Origin: G965230065 sp965230065
GTDB lineage: Bacteria; Bacteroidota; Bacteroidia; Cytophagales; Cyclobacteriaceae
Reading direction: 5' to 3'
NCBI GenBank assembly: GCA_965230065.1
Contig: OZ245942.1
Location: 1,488,001-1,552,000 of the forward strand
DNA length: 64,000 bases
The notes under the pieces are model-generated. The model had not been told where the DNA came from. It saw only the letters and a program-made list of their open reading frames with translations, and ran no database searches. Below are positions 15,376 to 24,164 of this stretch, piece after piece (positions within the stretch are counted from its first letter, which is position 1; every line of letters begins with the position of its first letter). Made by a program: the position numbers and the translations under genes.

Positions 15376-16473
15376 TTAAAATCTCTTTCTGCGATTGCGC
15401 TTATAATCTTCAAAAATAAGGTGGCCTAGTCCTTTCAGGCTGCTGTAATAGGCATTGCCGCTATTTACTTCTGTAAATTTCCGGACAAATTGCTGCAAAT
15501 AAGGGTCAGAAGCAATCATAAAAGTAGTTACGGGAATGTTGATTCGGCGGCACTGTGCAGCCAGGTTCAGGGTTTTATTTAAAATTTTGCTATCCAGCCC
15601 AAAGCTGTTTTTATAATATTTAATGCCCTGCTTAAGGCAGGTAGGTTTGCCATCGGTAATCATAAAAATTTGTTTATTGGCATTTTTCCTTCGGCGCAAC
15701 AAATCCATGGACAATTCCAGGCCAGCCACCGTATTGGTATGATAAGGGCCTACTTTTAAATAAGGCAGGTCTTTGATTTGGATTTGCCAGGCATCATTGC
15801 CAAAAACGATGATATCCAGCGTATCTTTCGGGTATTTGGTGGTAATCAGTTCGGCCAGGGCCATGGCTACTTTTTTGGCGGGGGTAATCCGGTCTTCCCC
15901 GTACAAAATCATAGAGTGCGAAATGTCTATCATCAGTACGGTAGAGGTTTGGGTCTTGTACTCGGTATCGTACACCTCCAGGTCGCCTTCCGTCAGCATA
16001 AAATCACCCAGGCCATGATTGACTTGCGCATTCCGGATAGATTCGGTCATGGCAATTTGCTCCATGGTATCGCCAAACTCAAAATTCCGGCGCTCTACAC
16101 CAGGTTCGTCGCCCAGTCCACTGGTGTGGGTGCGGTGTTGCCCCCGGTTAGATTTTTTCAGTTTCCCAAAAATCTCTTCCAGGGCAGAACGGCGGATATT
16201 CTGCTCAAACTTAGAAGTGAGCTCAAAGCCCCCCTGTTCGTTTTCTTCCGTGAGATACCCTTTATCTTTCAGGTCCTGAATGAAGTCGCCCATACCGTAT
16301 TCATCTGTTGTGATACCATACTGGTTATCCAGGCTGTTCATCCATTGCAGTGCTTCACTCACATCGCCCCCGGTAATAATAAGCAGCTCCCTGAAAATTT
16401 TGAACAAGCTGTCAAAAGTACCTTTCTCTTCCTGTTCCTGTGGTACATATTGTGTGAATCTGTATCCTAACAT
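15376..16473 (-). CDS. VWA domain-containing protein, partner of MoxR ATPase
   Basis: A 365-residue protein whose C-terminal half is a von Willebrand A domain. The MIDAS motif is D183-I-S185-H-S187 in VLMIDISHSM, followed by the threonine-rich loop near LKVGPYHTNTVAGLELS and the MITDGKPT segment that supplies the last metal ligand. The N-terminal 170 residues are helical and charged (ALEEIFGKLKKSNRG near 100). There is no signal peptide or membrane helix, so it is cytosolic, unlike BatA-type VWA proteins. It is first in a probable operon with the MoxR-type ATPase and AlbA_2 genes. The pair is expected to form an ATPase-driven remodelling complex; its client is unknown. Confidence 0.88.
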   Translation of the reverse strand: MLGYRFTQYVPQEQEEKGTFDSLFKIFRELLIITGGDVSEALQWMNSLDNQYGITTDEYGMGDFIQDLKDKGYLTEENEQGGFELTSKFEQNIRRSALEEIFGKLKKSNRGQHRTHTSGLGDEPGVERRNFEFGDTMEQIAMTESIRNAQVNHGLGDFMLTEGDLEVYDTEYKTQTSTVLMIDISHSMILYGEDRITPAKKVAMALAELITTKYPKDTLDIIVFGNDAWQIQIKDLPYLKVGPYHTNTVAGLELSMDLLRRRKNANKQIFMITDGKPTCLKQGIKYYKNSFGLDSKILNKTLNLAAQCRRINIPVTTFMIASDPYLQQFVRKFTEVNSGNAYYSSLKGLGHLIFEDYKRNRRKRF

Positions 16474-16573
16474 ATTTCATCAACTTTTTATCGCCTCCTT
16501 TGTTCCCTCAATCTCTTTTATTCATGCTAAATTTGCAAACGATTTTTTGAATAAGATAGTTTTCAGGAGATAG

Positions 16574-16630
16574 CGGCAATTGGCAGGGGTAGGGTTTATC
16601 ATTGCAAACTGCCGATGCCTGCTGCCACTG
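16574..16630. repeat. Intergenic heptad-repeat palindrome, GTTGCCA type
   Basis: Left arm GGCAATTGGCAGG around 16575-16587 faces a right arm of 7-base units TTGCAAA, CTGCCGA, TGCCTGC, TGCCACT ending at the stop codon of the protease gene. Degenerate, but same period and units as at 1975-2032. Confidence 0.4.
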
Positions 16631-17878
16631 CTACAGTATCCTTTCCAACCTAAATTTCTTTTTCAAAAATTCACCATCCCGGTATACTTTGATACGAATG
16701 CGTTTCCCCGGTCTTTTATGCACCAGTTCGCTAAAAGCGGATAGTGTGAGGTCTTTACTTCTGATTCCATTTACACTGAGTATAATATCTCCCTCTTTCA
16801 GGCCCACTTTGCTGGCCGGAGAAGGCTGGATGATGTTACTGATAATAAAAATATTCAAAGCGGGGCCAATGGCCATCAGGCTGATACCGCTCATATTGTA
16901 GCTAAAAGGTTTTTTGTAAGTGCTATTTTTGCGCATGTATAGCTTTTCATTTGCGTAATCAAAAATAACATTGAAACGTTTGAGGGCTTCGCCACCTATA
17001 TTGCCATTTTGTCCTCTCTCGGCAAAGGTTGCATTGATGCTACTATCTTCAGGAAAGGAAGATATAACTTCCGTTAGCATAAACTCATCAAACTCCAGGC
17101 AGGCTACGCGGCCCATAGAACCGTAAATTTCCCCGCTTAGCCCCCTTCCCAAATAACCGCTTACCTGTTTTTCGGGCACTTCAATTTTTTCATCAGACTG
17201 GGTGCTAAGCATCAATGGCTGGCTGGCCCCGGTGTCCACCATCAGCCTTACCGGAAGCCGACTGCTGTCATACATGGTGAGGCAAGCCTTCAGGTAAGGT
17301 TTGGTGTCTTCAATTTCTATGGGCAGTGCCTCGTATTTTCTTCTTGGCTTAAAAGTATCCGGGCGGTGAATGGTGAGCAATAAATTGGAGTAATCAATTT
17401 CTACTACAAACCGGCTGAACAATTCGTACCCCAAAATACCATGCACACGCGCACCCAGGTAACTGTCCAATTGCAAGTAGTCTTCTTTCAAAACGAGCAT
17501 GGCATTACCTTTTGCTGCTACCCCCTCTAAGCCTAACGATACATCATTGGAAACGTAGGCTGTCACCTGCCCCCGTGAACCCACTCCCATCAAATTGATT
17601 TCACGGTCGTTTGGTTTAGGAATGCCATCTACATATATTTCATTGGTAAGAATAGCTGTGCGCACTCCTGTATCCAGAATAAACTTGAGCGGGGGGCCGT
17701 TGTTGACTGTAACCGGAATTATGATAAGGTTACTGTGCATCTCGAATGGGATCTCTACCCGCCTTGTTCTATCATCCACAAACCGAAAACCACGATATTG
17801 TGCTATAATTTCCTGATAGCTGATGGTTAGGAGAATAGATAGCAGAGAAAAAATTTTGAAATAATTTTTTATCCACAT
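16631..17878 (-). CDS. Retropepsin-like aspartyl protease with C-terminal PDZ domain
   Basis: A 415-residue exported protein with an N-terminal signal peptide (about residues 1-26). Two aspartyl protease half-domains are present in one chain: the first active-site loop is ILDTGVRTAIL with D69-T-G71, the second is LMVDTGASQPLML near 214. A PDZ domain fills about residues 335-405, recognisable by the KVGLKEGDIILSVNGI segment. Retropepsin-like proteins with PDZ domains are common in Bacteroidota; they are periplasmic or surface exposed and presumably cleave or bind envelope proteins, but targets are not known. The gene stands alone upstream of a heptad repeat, with a 120-base gap to the ompH gene. 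Confidence 0.88.
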   Translation of the reverse strand: MWIKNYFKIFSLLSILLTISYQEIIAQYRGFRFVDDRTRRVEIPFEMHSNLIIIPVTVNNGPPLKFILDTGVRTAILTNEIYVDGIPKPNDREINLMGVGSRGQVTAYVSNDVSLGLEGVAAKGNAMLVLKEDYLQLDSYLGARVHGILGYELFSRFVVEIDYSNLLLTIHRPDTFKPRRKYEALPIEIEDTKPYLKACLTMYDSSRLPVRLMVDTGASQPLMLSTQSDEKIEVPEKQVSGYLGRGLSGEIYGSMGRVACLEFDEFMLTEVISSFPEDSSINATFAERGQNGNIGGEALKRFNVIFDYANEKLYMRKNSTYKKPFSYNMSGISLMAIGPALNIFIISNIIQPSPASKVGLKEGDIILSVNGIRSKDLTLSAFSELVHKRPGKRIRIKVYRDGEFLKKKFRLERIL

Positions 17879-17948
17879 ATATCACTTTTAAAAAATAGTG
17901 TTTCGTAATTTATCTTAATCTCACATAAAAAAATAAAAAACACAAAAA

Positions 17949-17977
17949 AAAAGCACAAGTTCAATACCCGTGCTTTT
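17949..17977 (-). terminator. Intrinsic terminator after the ompH/skp-like gene
   Basis: Stem AAAAGCAC (17949-17956) / GTGCTTTT (17970-17977). On the minus strand it is followed by a long T-run. It is 22 bases beyond the stop codon at 18000. Confidence 0.8.
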
Positions 17978-17999
17978 ATGAGCATTTTAACTTTTTTAG

Positions 18000-18554
18000 T
18001 TATTGTGCTTCTATCTTTTCAGGCGCTATGCCCAGTTTGGCAAGTATTACTTCGTTCAGGTTATCTTCTGCTTTTGCATATAAAATAGCCTGAAACCCGT
18101 TGCTTGCCTCCGCGTTAAGAATCATGGTATATCCTTTTTCTTCTGCTACTGCTTCTATAGCCATACCAATTTTTTCGTAAACAGGTTCCAAAAGTTTTGA
18201 TTTCTTATTCTCGAAAGCAACCTGTGCCTCCTGTTCAAATTTCATAATAGCGTTTTGTAGGTCAAGCAGCTCTTTTTCCTTATCAGCCTTCACTACATCG
18301 GTGAGCACACTTTGTTTTCCCTTAAAATCCTCTAGCTTTACCTGATATTCCTCCATTTTATTACGGTACTGTGTATCCAATTGCTTCATGTATGCTTCCA
18401 GCTCTACTTGTATGGATTTGGATTCAGGCAGGTAAGCCATAATGGCTTGTGGGTTGGCATAGCCTATTTTTAGGGTATTATCATTTTCCTGGGCAAAGGC
18501 CAAAAATGGCATCAAAACCAGGAATACACTCGCTAATTTCAAAATCTTCATCAT
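18000..18554 (-). CDS. OmpH/Skp family periplasmic chaperone
   Basis: A 184-residue protein with a cleavable signal peptide (residues 1-21, ending AFAQ). The mature part opens with KIGYANPQAIMAYLPESK, a short strand typical of OmpH, then a long charged coiled-coil (about residues 45-125) that forms the tentacles of the Skp trimer, and ends with YTMILNAEASNGFQAILYAK, the second strand of the trimer body. Skp proteins hold unfolded outer-membrane proteins in the periplasm. It is a single gene, not next to bamA or lpxD. A perfect 18-base palindrome lies 37 bases upstream of the start and may regulate it. Confidence 0.88.
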   Translation of the reverse strand: MMKILKLASVFLVLMPFLAFAQENDNTLKIGYANPQAIMAYLPESKSIQVELEAYMKQLDTQYRNKMEEYQVKLEDFKGKQSVLTDVVKADKEKELLDLQNAIMKFEQEAQVAFENKKSKLLEPVYEKIGMAIEAVAEEKGYTMILNAEASNGFQAILYAKAEDNLNEVILAKLGIAPEKIEAQ

Positions 18555-18590
18555 CGTATTTCTTGATTTAGTTCAGAAAATTTACAAAAA

Positions 18591-18608
18591 AGTGTAATTT
18601 ATTACACT
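18591..18608. promoter_or_regulatory. 18-base palindrome, candidate operator
   Basis: AGTGTAAT-TT-ATTACACT is a perfect inverted repeat between the divergent ompH-like and dehydrogenase genes, 37 bases from the ompH start. The size and spacing suit a dimeric regulator such as a GntR- or HTH-type protein. Which gene it controls is not clear. Confidence 0.4.
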
Positions 18609-18729
18609 CCTTAGAAAGTAATTACAAATATTGTGCGCATATTTGATATCCTGTCAAACTCCTTTCATTCTTCAATCGTAAACCTTATGTTTAGAGCCTT
18701 AAAATTTTTTCTGTTTAATTGGAATATTA

Positions 18730-19686
18730 ATGATGAAAGCTGTAGTTTATCACCAATACGGTGACGCAGAAGTGCTTGAAATTGAGGAGGTTGCACAACC
18801 AAAAATTGGTGACGACCAGTTGATGATAAAAGTTTATGCTTCATCTGTGAACCCTATTGACTGGAAGGTGAGGCAGGGCCAACTAAAAGTAATGAGTGGC
18901 TTCAGTTTTCCTAACAAGCTGGGCTGTGATTTTGCCGGAACGGTGGCCGCTATAGGTGAAAATGTGAGTGGATATTACATCGGAGACGAAGTGTATGGCA
19001 CCATAGACCCGGTGACGGGCGGGGCTTATGGAGAATATCTGGCAGCAGACTTAGACCATGTCGCCATCAAACCTGCCAGCATTAATTTTGAAGAGGCTGC
19101 TTCCATCCCCACTGTAGGATTAACGGCCTGGCAGGCCCTGGTAGAAAAAGCCAATATAAGTCCCGGAAAAAAAGTATTAGTCAACGGATGTTCGGGGGGT
19201 GTGGGTATCATGGCTATACAACTGGCAAAAACTTACGATGCGGAAGTAACCGGTGTGTGTAGTGAAAATGGCTTTGCGCTTTCAAAAAAAATGGGAGCTG
19301 ACCATCTCATTAATTACCATGAGCAAGATTTAATGAAAATCACAGAAAAATATGATATTTTCTTTGATGTAATAGCCAATCAGAGTTTCTCGATCGCAAA
19401 AAAACTCCTTAACAAAGGAGGTACATTTGTTACTACCAAACCCAGCCCGCAAAAGTTTATTCCCAATGCGATAAATTCCTGGTTTTCTTCCAAAAAATTT
19501 AGCTTTGTGCTGGCGCTTTCAAGCACCGAAAATTTGAATACGTTAAGGGAACTTATTGAGCGGGGTAAACTTGTTACCCAAATTGACAAAACTTTTCCGT
19601 TAGAAGAAATTAAAGCAGCCCACGCCTACAGTGAAACCATGCGGACGAAGGGAAAAATTGCCATCAGGATTAATTCCCAAACATAA
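18730..19686 (+). CDS. Zinc-independent quinone oxidoreductase-type alcohol dehydrogenase (MDR family)
   Basis: A 318-residue medium-chain dehydrogenase/reductase. The catalytic-domain signature SSVNPIDWKVRQG near residue 37 replaces the zinc-ligand cysteine of alcohol dehydrogenases, so this is a QOR-like enzyme without catalytic zinc. The NADPH fold has GCSGGVGIMAIQLAK near 156-170 and the QAL segment before it. It would reduce quinones or enones with NADPH in the cytosol; the substrate is unknown. The start is ATG ATG; the second codon of this pair gives the more usual MKAVVYH opening. It is followed after 6 bases by the pseudouridine synthase gene, so both share a transcript. Confidence 0.88.
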   Translation: MMKAVVYHQYGDAEVLEIEEVAQPKIGDDQLMIKVYASSVNPIDWKVRQGQLKVMSGFSFPNKLGCDFAGTVAAIGENVSGYYIGDEVYGTIDPVTGGAYGEYLAADLDHVAIKPASINFEEAASIPTVGLTAWQALVEKANISPGKKVLVNGCSGGVGIMAIQLAKTYDAEVTGVCSENGFALSKKMGADHLINYHEQDLMKITEKYDIFFDVIANQSFSIAKKLLNKGGTFVTTKPSPQKFIPNAINSWFSSKKFSFVLALSSTENLNTLRELIERGKLVTQIDKTFPLEEIKAAHAYSETMRTKGKIAIRINSQT

Positions 19687-19692
19687 TAAGCA

Positions 19693-20385
19693 ATGAAAAA
19701 TTTAGAAGTTATATACGAAGACAATCATTTGCTGGTGGTAAACAAGCCTGCCGGTATGCTGGTGCAGGGCGACAAAACAGGAGACGTGCCGCTGGTAGAA
19801 CACGGCAAGGCCTACATCAAAAAAAAATACCAGAAACCCGGAGATGTTTTTTTAGGCGTAGTACACCGCCTCGACAGACCCGTGAGCGGTGTGGTAGTGC
19901 TGGCGCGTACGTCAAAAGCTTTGGGAAGGATGAATGAACTTTTTCGCCAGAATGATGTTAAAAAAACGTATTGGGCGCTAACCCACGAAAGGCCTACAGA
20001 ACTGGAAGCAAGCTTGCGGCACTGGTTGGTGAAAGATGCAAAACGTAATATTGCCAAAGCACACAATAAACCCTCCAAAGGAGGCAAAGAGTCTGTACTT
20101 TATTATAAGTTACTGGCAGAAACCAATGGCATTTGTCTTTTGGAAGTTTACCCCGAAACGGGCCGGCCACACCAGATAAGGGTACAACTGGCAAAAATCG
20201 GATGCCCTATCCGGGGTGATGTAAAGTATGGTTTTGAAAAGCCTAACCAAGACGGGAATATTAATTTGCACGCCCGCTGCCTGAAATTTGTGCATCCGGT
20301 TAAAAAAGAACCATTAACTTTGTATGCAAAGTTGCCCAATGATGAATTTTGGCATTTTTTTCGGAGCTTTGCAAAAGAATTGTAA
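19693..20385 (+). CDS. RluA-family pseudouridine synthase
   Basis: A 230-residue RNA pseudouridine synthase. The catalytic aspartate is in VVHRLDRPVSGVVVLARTSK near residue 59, the RluA motif HRLDxxxSG. Other family segments are YEDNHLLVVNKPAGMLV at the N-terminus and YPETGRPHQIRVQLA near 155. No S4 domain is present, so it is a short stand-alone enzyme. It would convert specific uridines in rRNA or tRNA to pseudouridine; the target base is not predictable. It overlaps in operon arrangement with the dehydrogenase upstream (6-base gap) and a small membrane protein gene 4 bases downstream. Confidence 0.93.
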   Translation: MKNLEVIYEDNHLLVVNKPAGMLVQGDKTGDVPLVEHGKAYIKKKYQKPGDVFLGVVHRLDRPVSGVVVLARTSKALGRMNELFRQNDVKKTYWALTHERPTELEASLRHWLVKDAKRNIAKAHNKPSKGGKESVLYYKLLAETNGICLLEVYPETGRPHQIRVQLAKIGCPIRGDVKYGFEKPNQDGNINLHARCLKFVHPVKKEPLTLYAKLPNDEFWHFFRSFAKEL

Positions 20386-20389
20386 CAGT

Positions 20390-20701
20390 ATGGCTAAATT
20401 TATTGAGAAGTTAAAAGCGCGGTGGGAAGTTAACAGCGCCTATCAGGTGATTGTTATTCTGATTGTATTTGCATGTACAGGGTTTTCGGTATTGTATATT
20501 AAACAGCCATTGTACAACCTGGCGGGTATTACCCCGGAAACTTCTGCCTGGATCAGGGTTCCTTTCTATATATTCACAGTATTGCCCGCCTATCAGGTGC
20601 TTTTACTGGCTTTCGGGTTTATCTTCGGACAATTTAATTTTTTCTGGAAATTTGAGAAAAGGATGTTCGGGCGGATCAGAAAGCTTTTCGGTTCTGTTTA
20701 G
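20390..20701 (+). CDS. Small membrane protein, DUF6787-like
   Basis: A 103-residue protein starting at the ATG at 20390 (MAKFIEKLKARW), 4 bases after the pseudouridine synthase stop; a longer frame from 20324 would overlap that gene. Two membrane helices lie at about residues 20-40 and 62-85. The ends are basic (RWEVNSAYQ before helix 1, KFEKRMFGRIRKLFG after helix 2), which places both ends in the cytosol. Similar two-helix proteins are common beside RluA genes in Bacteroidota and are annotated as DUF6787; function unknown. The family name is from memory of this context and is less certain than the topology. Confidence 0.65.
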   Translation: MAKFIEKLKARWEVNSAYQVIVILIVFACTGFSVLYIKQPLYNLAGITPETSAWIRVPFYIFTVLPAYQVLLLAFGFIFGQFNFFWKFEKRMFGRIRKLFGSV

Positions 20702-20748
20702 CCAGTTGCAGAGATTTCCAGTTGTCAAAAAATAACGGGTAACAGGCA
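20702..20748. repeat. Intergenic heptad-repeat remnant, GTTGCCA type
   Basis: Between convergent genes: CAGTTGCAGAG, TCCAGTTGTCA, then an A-rich loop and AACGGGTAACAGGCAGTTA. It closely resembles the arms and loop at 1975-2032 (GTTGCCTGTTCT, A-run, AACGGGCAATT). Confidence 0.4.
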
Positions 20749-20749
20749 G

Positions 20750-22312
20750 TTATACTTCTACAGAAGCCGGGCTTTTTACCTCTTGTCCAAATTCAATGCG
20801 GAACAGGGTGCCGGGGGTGTTTTTCTGGATGATTGAGATTTTTCCCTGCATGGCATCCAGGGCGCTTTTTACGATATAAAGCCCCAGTCCGGGACCCGAC
20901 GAATAAGTATGCCCTCTCTTGAACATAGAAAATAACTCTTTCTGAATTTCCTGGGGTATGCCGCTGCCGTTATCATTCACCAGCATGATTATTTGCTGGG
21001 TAGTATGATCCTGATAAACTTCTATGGCTACGTATGGATTAAGCTCGTTTTCTTTTCGGTAGGTTACTGCATTTCTGAGTAATTCGTAAAGCACAATGCG
21101 AATAAGGGCAGGAAAGGTTATTATTTCTAAAGTTTTATCTGCCTTGATAATAAACTCAATCGTACTTTCATATTGGTGGAAAGACGTATCAATAATGTCT
21201 TGAATGCATGTAAAAATATTGGTTTTCTGCAATAAATCCTGTTGTGCAGATGTTAACTGGGTTTTTACCGTATATACAGCGTTCAAACTTCTGACTACAT
21301 GTTCCAGCCGCTCGGTAGTTTTTTCAATATCGTGCAGATAGGCTTTGGCTTCTTCATTTTTCACATCAATCCGGGCTACGTGGCACAAGCCCTTTAAAGA
21401 GGCAATAGGCCCCAGGATGTCGTGCGAAGACCTGTAAAGATATGTTGCCAGTTCTTCATTGGCACGTTTAAGTTCGGTTGTCCTTTCTTTTACTTTGATA
21501 TCCAATGTGCCATTTAAGAACCTGAGTGTTTCGTTTTGTTCACGAATGGTGGTATTGGCATCTTCTAACTTCTGATTACTTTCCTGGATAAGATTGCTTT
21601 GGGTTTCTATTTCCTCTTTTTGCTCCAATAGTAGTTTCTTGAAGCTTTCTTCTTTGTGTAAAATCCGCTTGGTGAGCCGCCATACGGCAACACCTACCAA
21701 CAGAAATACCATAAGCGCAATCAGTAAATTTTTGAACAGTTTACTCCTGGCTTCCTGGATAAAAGCAGAAAACTCCCTGTCAACCTGAACAAGGGCAACA
21801 GTTTTCCCTTTTTTGTTTTTGACAGGGGCAAAAGCCGAAAGCCAAATACCATTTTCACTTTCGTGCTCATCCAGCGTTCCGCCGGTATGGTATTTTTCTA
21901 ATAACTTTCTGGGAAACTGCTTGTAGGTGTGCCTGAAGTAAGGATAAAGTGAAGAAGTACCGATGAATTGAAAAGCATGGTTGAGGCTGTCGTACACTAC
22001 GGTGTACACAGGCGACCGCAACCCATTGGCTTTATAAACATTGGATAAGGTTTGGTGCAGGCTGGCATACAAAGTGTCATCCTCATTTGTTCGTATAGCA
22101 TCCCTTTCGGCATATTTTTCTGAAAGTGCGGCATGTGCGTCACCATCAATAAGCAGTGAAGTTGTATTGGCAATGGCTTCCAGTTTACTCAATACCTCTT
22201 TTCTCGAGTCTTCAATTTGTATAAGATAAAGATCTACAATGAAAAAAAGTGAGAGAAAAACAATACCTCCTACGATGATAAAAAAAATTCTGTTACTTCC
22301 GCTGACTCTCAT
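20750..22312 (-). CDS. Sensor histidine kinase
   Basis: A 520-residue membrane sensor kinase. Helix 1 lies at about residues 9-28 and helix 2 at about 192-212, enclosing a periplasmic sensor domain of roughly 165 residues with a Cache/PAS-like pattern. A coiled coil (KLLLEQKEEIETQ onward, about 223-285) leads to the H-box SSHDILGPIASLKG near 293, HisKA-like. The HATPase has the N-box ELLRNAVTYRKEN, the G1 box DNGSGIP and the G2 box GPGLGLYIVK. No receiver domain is attached and no response regulator gene is adjacent. Its start is 8 bases from the stop of the polyferredoxin gene, so it belongs to that operon and could sense its redox output. Confidence 0.9.
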   Translation of the reverse strand: MRVSGSNRIFFIIVGGIVFLSLFFIVDLYLIQIEDSRKEVLSKLEAIANTTSLLIDGDAHAALSEKYAERDAIRTNEDDTLYASLHQTLSNVYKANGLRSPVYTVVYDSLNHAFQFIGTSSLYPYFRHTYKQFPRKLLEKYHTGGTLDEHESENGIWLSAFAPVKNKKGKTVALVQVDREFSAFIQEARSKLFKNLLIALMVFLLVGVAVWRLTKRILHKEESFKKLLLEQKEEIETQSNLIQESNQKLEDANTTIREQNETLRFLNGTLDIKVKERTTELKRANEELATYLYRSSHDILGPIASLKGLCHVARIDVKNEEAKAYLHDIEKTTERLEHVVRSLNAVYTVKTQLTSAQQDLLQKTNIFTCIQDIIDTSFHQYESTIEFIIKADKTLEIITFPALIRIVLYELLRNAVTYRKENELNPYVAIEVYQDHTTQQIIMLVNDNGSGIPQEIQKELFSMFKRGHTYSSGPGLGLYIVKSALDAMQGKISIIQKNTPGTLFRIEFGQEVKSPASVEV

Positions 22313-22320
22313 GCTACTTT

Positions 22321-24120
22321 TTAATGGCTGACACTTACGCTGTCGTTTCCTATGAGGATAGGTTCGTTAAACCGTCCTTCTTCTTCTTTATTTTCCAGTT
22401 TTAATACACCTCTCGGGCACACAGACGCACACACGCCACATCCCACGCAAGAAGCGCGGATGATATTTTGCCCGCGTTGTGCATACCACCGCACGTCAAT
22501 ACCCATTTCGCAATAGGTAGAACAGTTGCCACAAGAAATGCACTGCCCGCCGTTGGTGGTGATCCTGAACCGGGACTTGAACCTTTGCACAATACCCAGA
22601 TAAGCCGCGAGGGGGCACCCAAACCGGCACCACACCCGGTTGCCCATAAAGGGATAAAACCCGGTACCTATTACGCCTGCAAAACCTGCACCAATGACGA
22701 ACCCATATACCTCGCTTATTGTGTAAGTATTGATGCCCAAAAGGCTGCCACTGCCTGTAAAAAATGTATAAATCATGCCAGCCGTCATCAGTACGGCAAA
22801 TACCAGCACCCCGTGTACCATCCAGCGTTCTATCTGCCATGCTTTCAGCGATTTATCAGAAAGCTGACGATAAGGGTCGCCCAGGGTTTCGGCCAGGCCA
22901 CCGCAACCACACACCCATGAACAATACCACCGCTTGCCAAAAAAGAATGCCAGCACAGGCACGGCAATGATGATAAGGGCAATGCCCCAAACGAGCATAA
23001 ACACGCCCAGCCCACCACTGCCGAGCAATTCATTCAAACTGCTGGGGAAGAAAAAATCATAATCCAGTGGCCAGATATTCTTAAAATCCATATAAGGTTG
23101 GTTGAGGCGCAGCAGTATTTCGGGAATGAGAAAAGCAAAAGACAACTGGAAAAACATAACCGAAAAAGTACGGACAATATGGTAATTGCTGTGGCGGTAA
23201 TTGATTAGCATTCTTACGCCCATTACCAAAATACAGAGGGTGTAAAGAAAGCCGTATAGAAAAAACCGTCCGGCATCCTGCCCTTTCAGCCACTGACTGA
23301 TGGGGTCTACCATTTGTATCCAATTGGTCATATAATGGGGCTCAAAGTACAGAAACATATAAAAACCAATAAAATAAGTGCCGGTAAGAACCCCCAGCCA
23401 GCCCCGGTTTTTCATCTTGCTGAAGAATATACCATCGTTTTTTATGCCCGGCAGTTTTTCCAGTTTTGGTAAGAGATACATCAGGGCACCTGCAATAGCC
23501 ACCACGTAAGTGAGAAACAAGGCCAGCACCGGGTTCCTTTCCACCAGGCCAATGGTTGCGTCTTTGGTAATGGATGTTTTCAGGTCTTTGATTTCATACT
23601 CATCAATACCTTTTTGCCTGATTACATTGTTGTTGATATTATTGACAGTATTGGAAAGTTGTTTTTCAAGGGCTTCGGGATTATCGAAAGTTTGCCCGTC
23701 CATCCAGGAAGTATAGTCACCAAATATTTTTTGTTTAAATTCGGTGGCATCCCCTTCTCCTGTAAGTTCAGATTTCGCATTTTCTACAGAAAAACTGATA
23801 TTTTCTTTCCCTTCATACTGGCCAACAATCTGATTAATTTCCTCATCAGTAATGCCATATCTAGCCTGGATATGCTGATTGGCCTCAAAGATTGCTTCGT
23901 CCAAATCATCCAGGAAAGGAAGGTTGTAGGGGTATATTTTTCCCACCATGCTAGCAGCCGATTGCTGAACACTTTCATAAGTGCTTTCATCTGTAAGGTT
24001 TTCTTGTAAAATATCTTCTGTAAGCCGGAAGTCAGACATAAAAAAGATGACATTGAAAAAAGTGAACCCGGCGATGAAGAGAATAAGTCCGGTATTTTTT
24101 ATGAGGGTCGTAGTTTTCAT
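22321..24120 (-). CDS. Membrane-bound polyferredoxin, NapH/NosR/CcoG-like
   Basis: A 599-residue membrane protein. One helix lies near residues 9-29, followed by about 160 residues that are probably periplasmic and then about six helices between 188 and 500. The C-terminal cytosolic tail holds two [4Fe-4S] motifs, CISCGNCSTYC and CVGCGVCASVC, near 535-575. Further cysteines stand in WYCSWVCGCGG near 410 and WCRFGCP near 508, as in NapH/NosR-type proteins. This family passes electrons between quinols or flavoproteins and periplasmic or membrane acceptors. The large N-terminal domain is not typical. The upstream FAD oxidoreductase gene is the likely electron partner and the downstream gene is a sensor kinase; all three are tightly spaced. 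Confidence 0.85.
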   Translation of the reverse strand: MKTTTLIKNTGLILFIAGFTFFNVIFFMSDFRLTEDILQENLTDESTYESVQQSAASMVGKIYPYNLPFLDDLDEAIFEANQHIQARYGITDEEINQIVGQYEGKENISFSVENAKSELTGEGDATEFKQKIFGDYTSWMDGQTFDNPEALEKQLSNTVNNINNNVIRQKGIDEYEIKDLKTSITKDATIGLVERNPVLALFLTYVVAIAGALMYLLPKLEKLPGIKNDGIFFSKMKNRGWLGVLTGTYFIGFYMFLYFEPHYMTNWIQMVDPISQWLKGQDAGRFFLYGFLYTLCILVMGVRMLINYRHSNYHIVRTFSVMFFQLSFAFLIPEILLRLNQPYMDFKNIWPLDYDFFFPSSLNELLGSGGLGVFMLVWGIALIIIAVPVLAFFFGKRWYCSWVCGCGGLAETLGDPYRQLSDKSLKAWQIERWMVHGVLVFAVLMTAGMIYTFFTGSGSLLGINTYTISEVYGFVIGAGFAGVIGTGFYPFMGNRVWCRFGCPLAAYLGIVQRFKSRFRITTNGGQCISCGNCSTYCEMGIDVRWYAQRGQNIIRASCVGCGVCASVCPRGVLKLENKEEEGRFNEPILIGNDSVSVSH

Positions 24121-24164
24121 ATAAAAGGAATATTTTGAGTTCGGGTTGAAATAATTGAGTGGGT

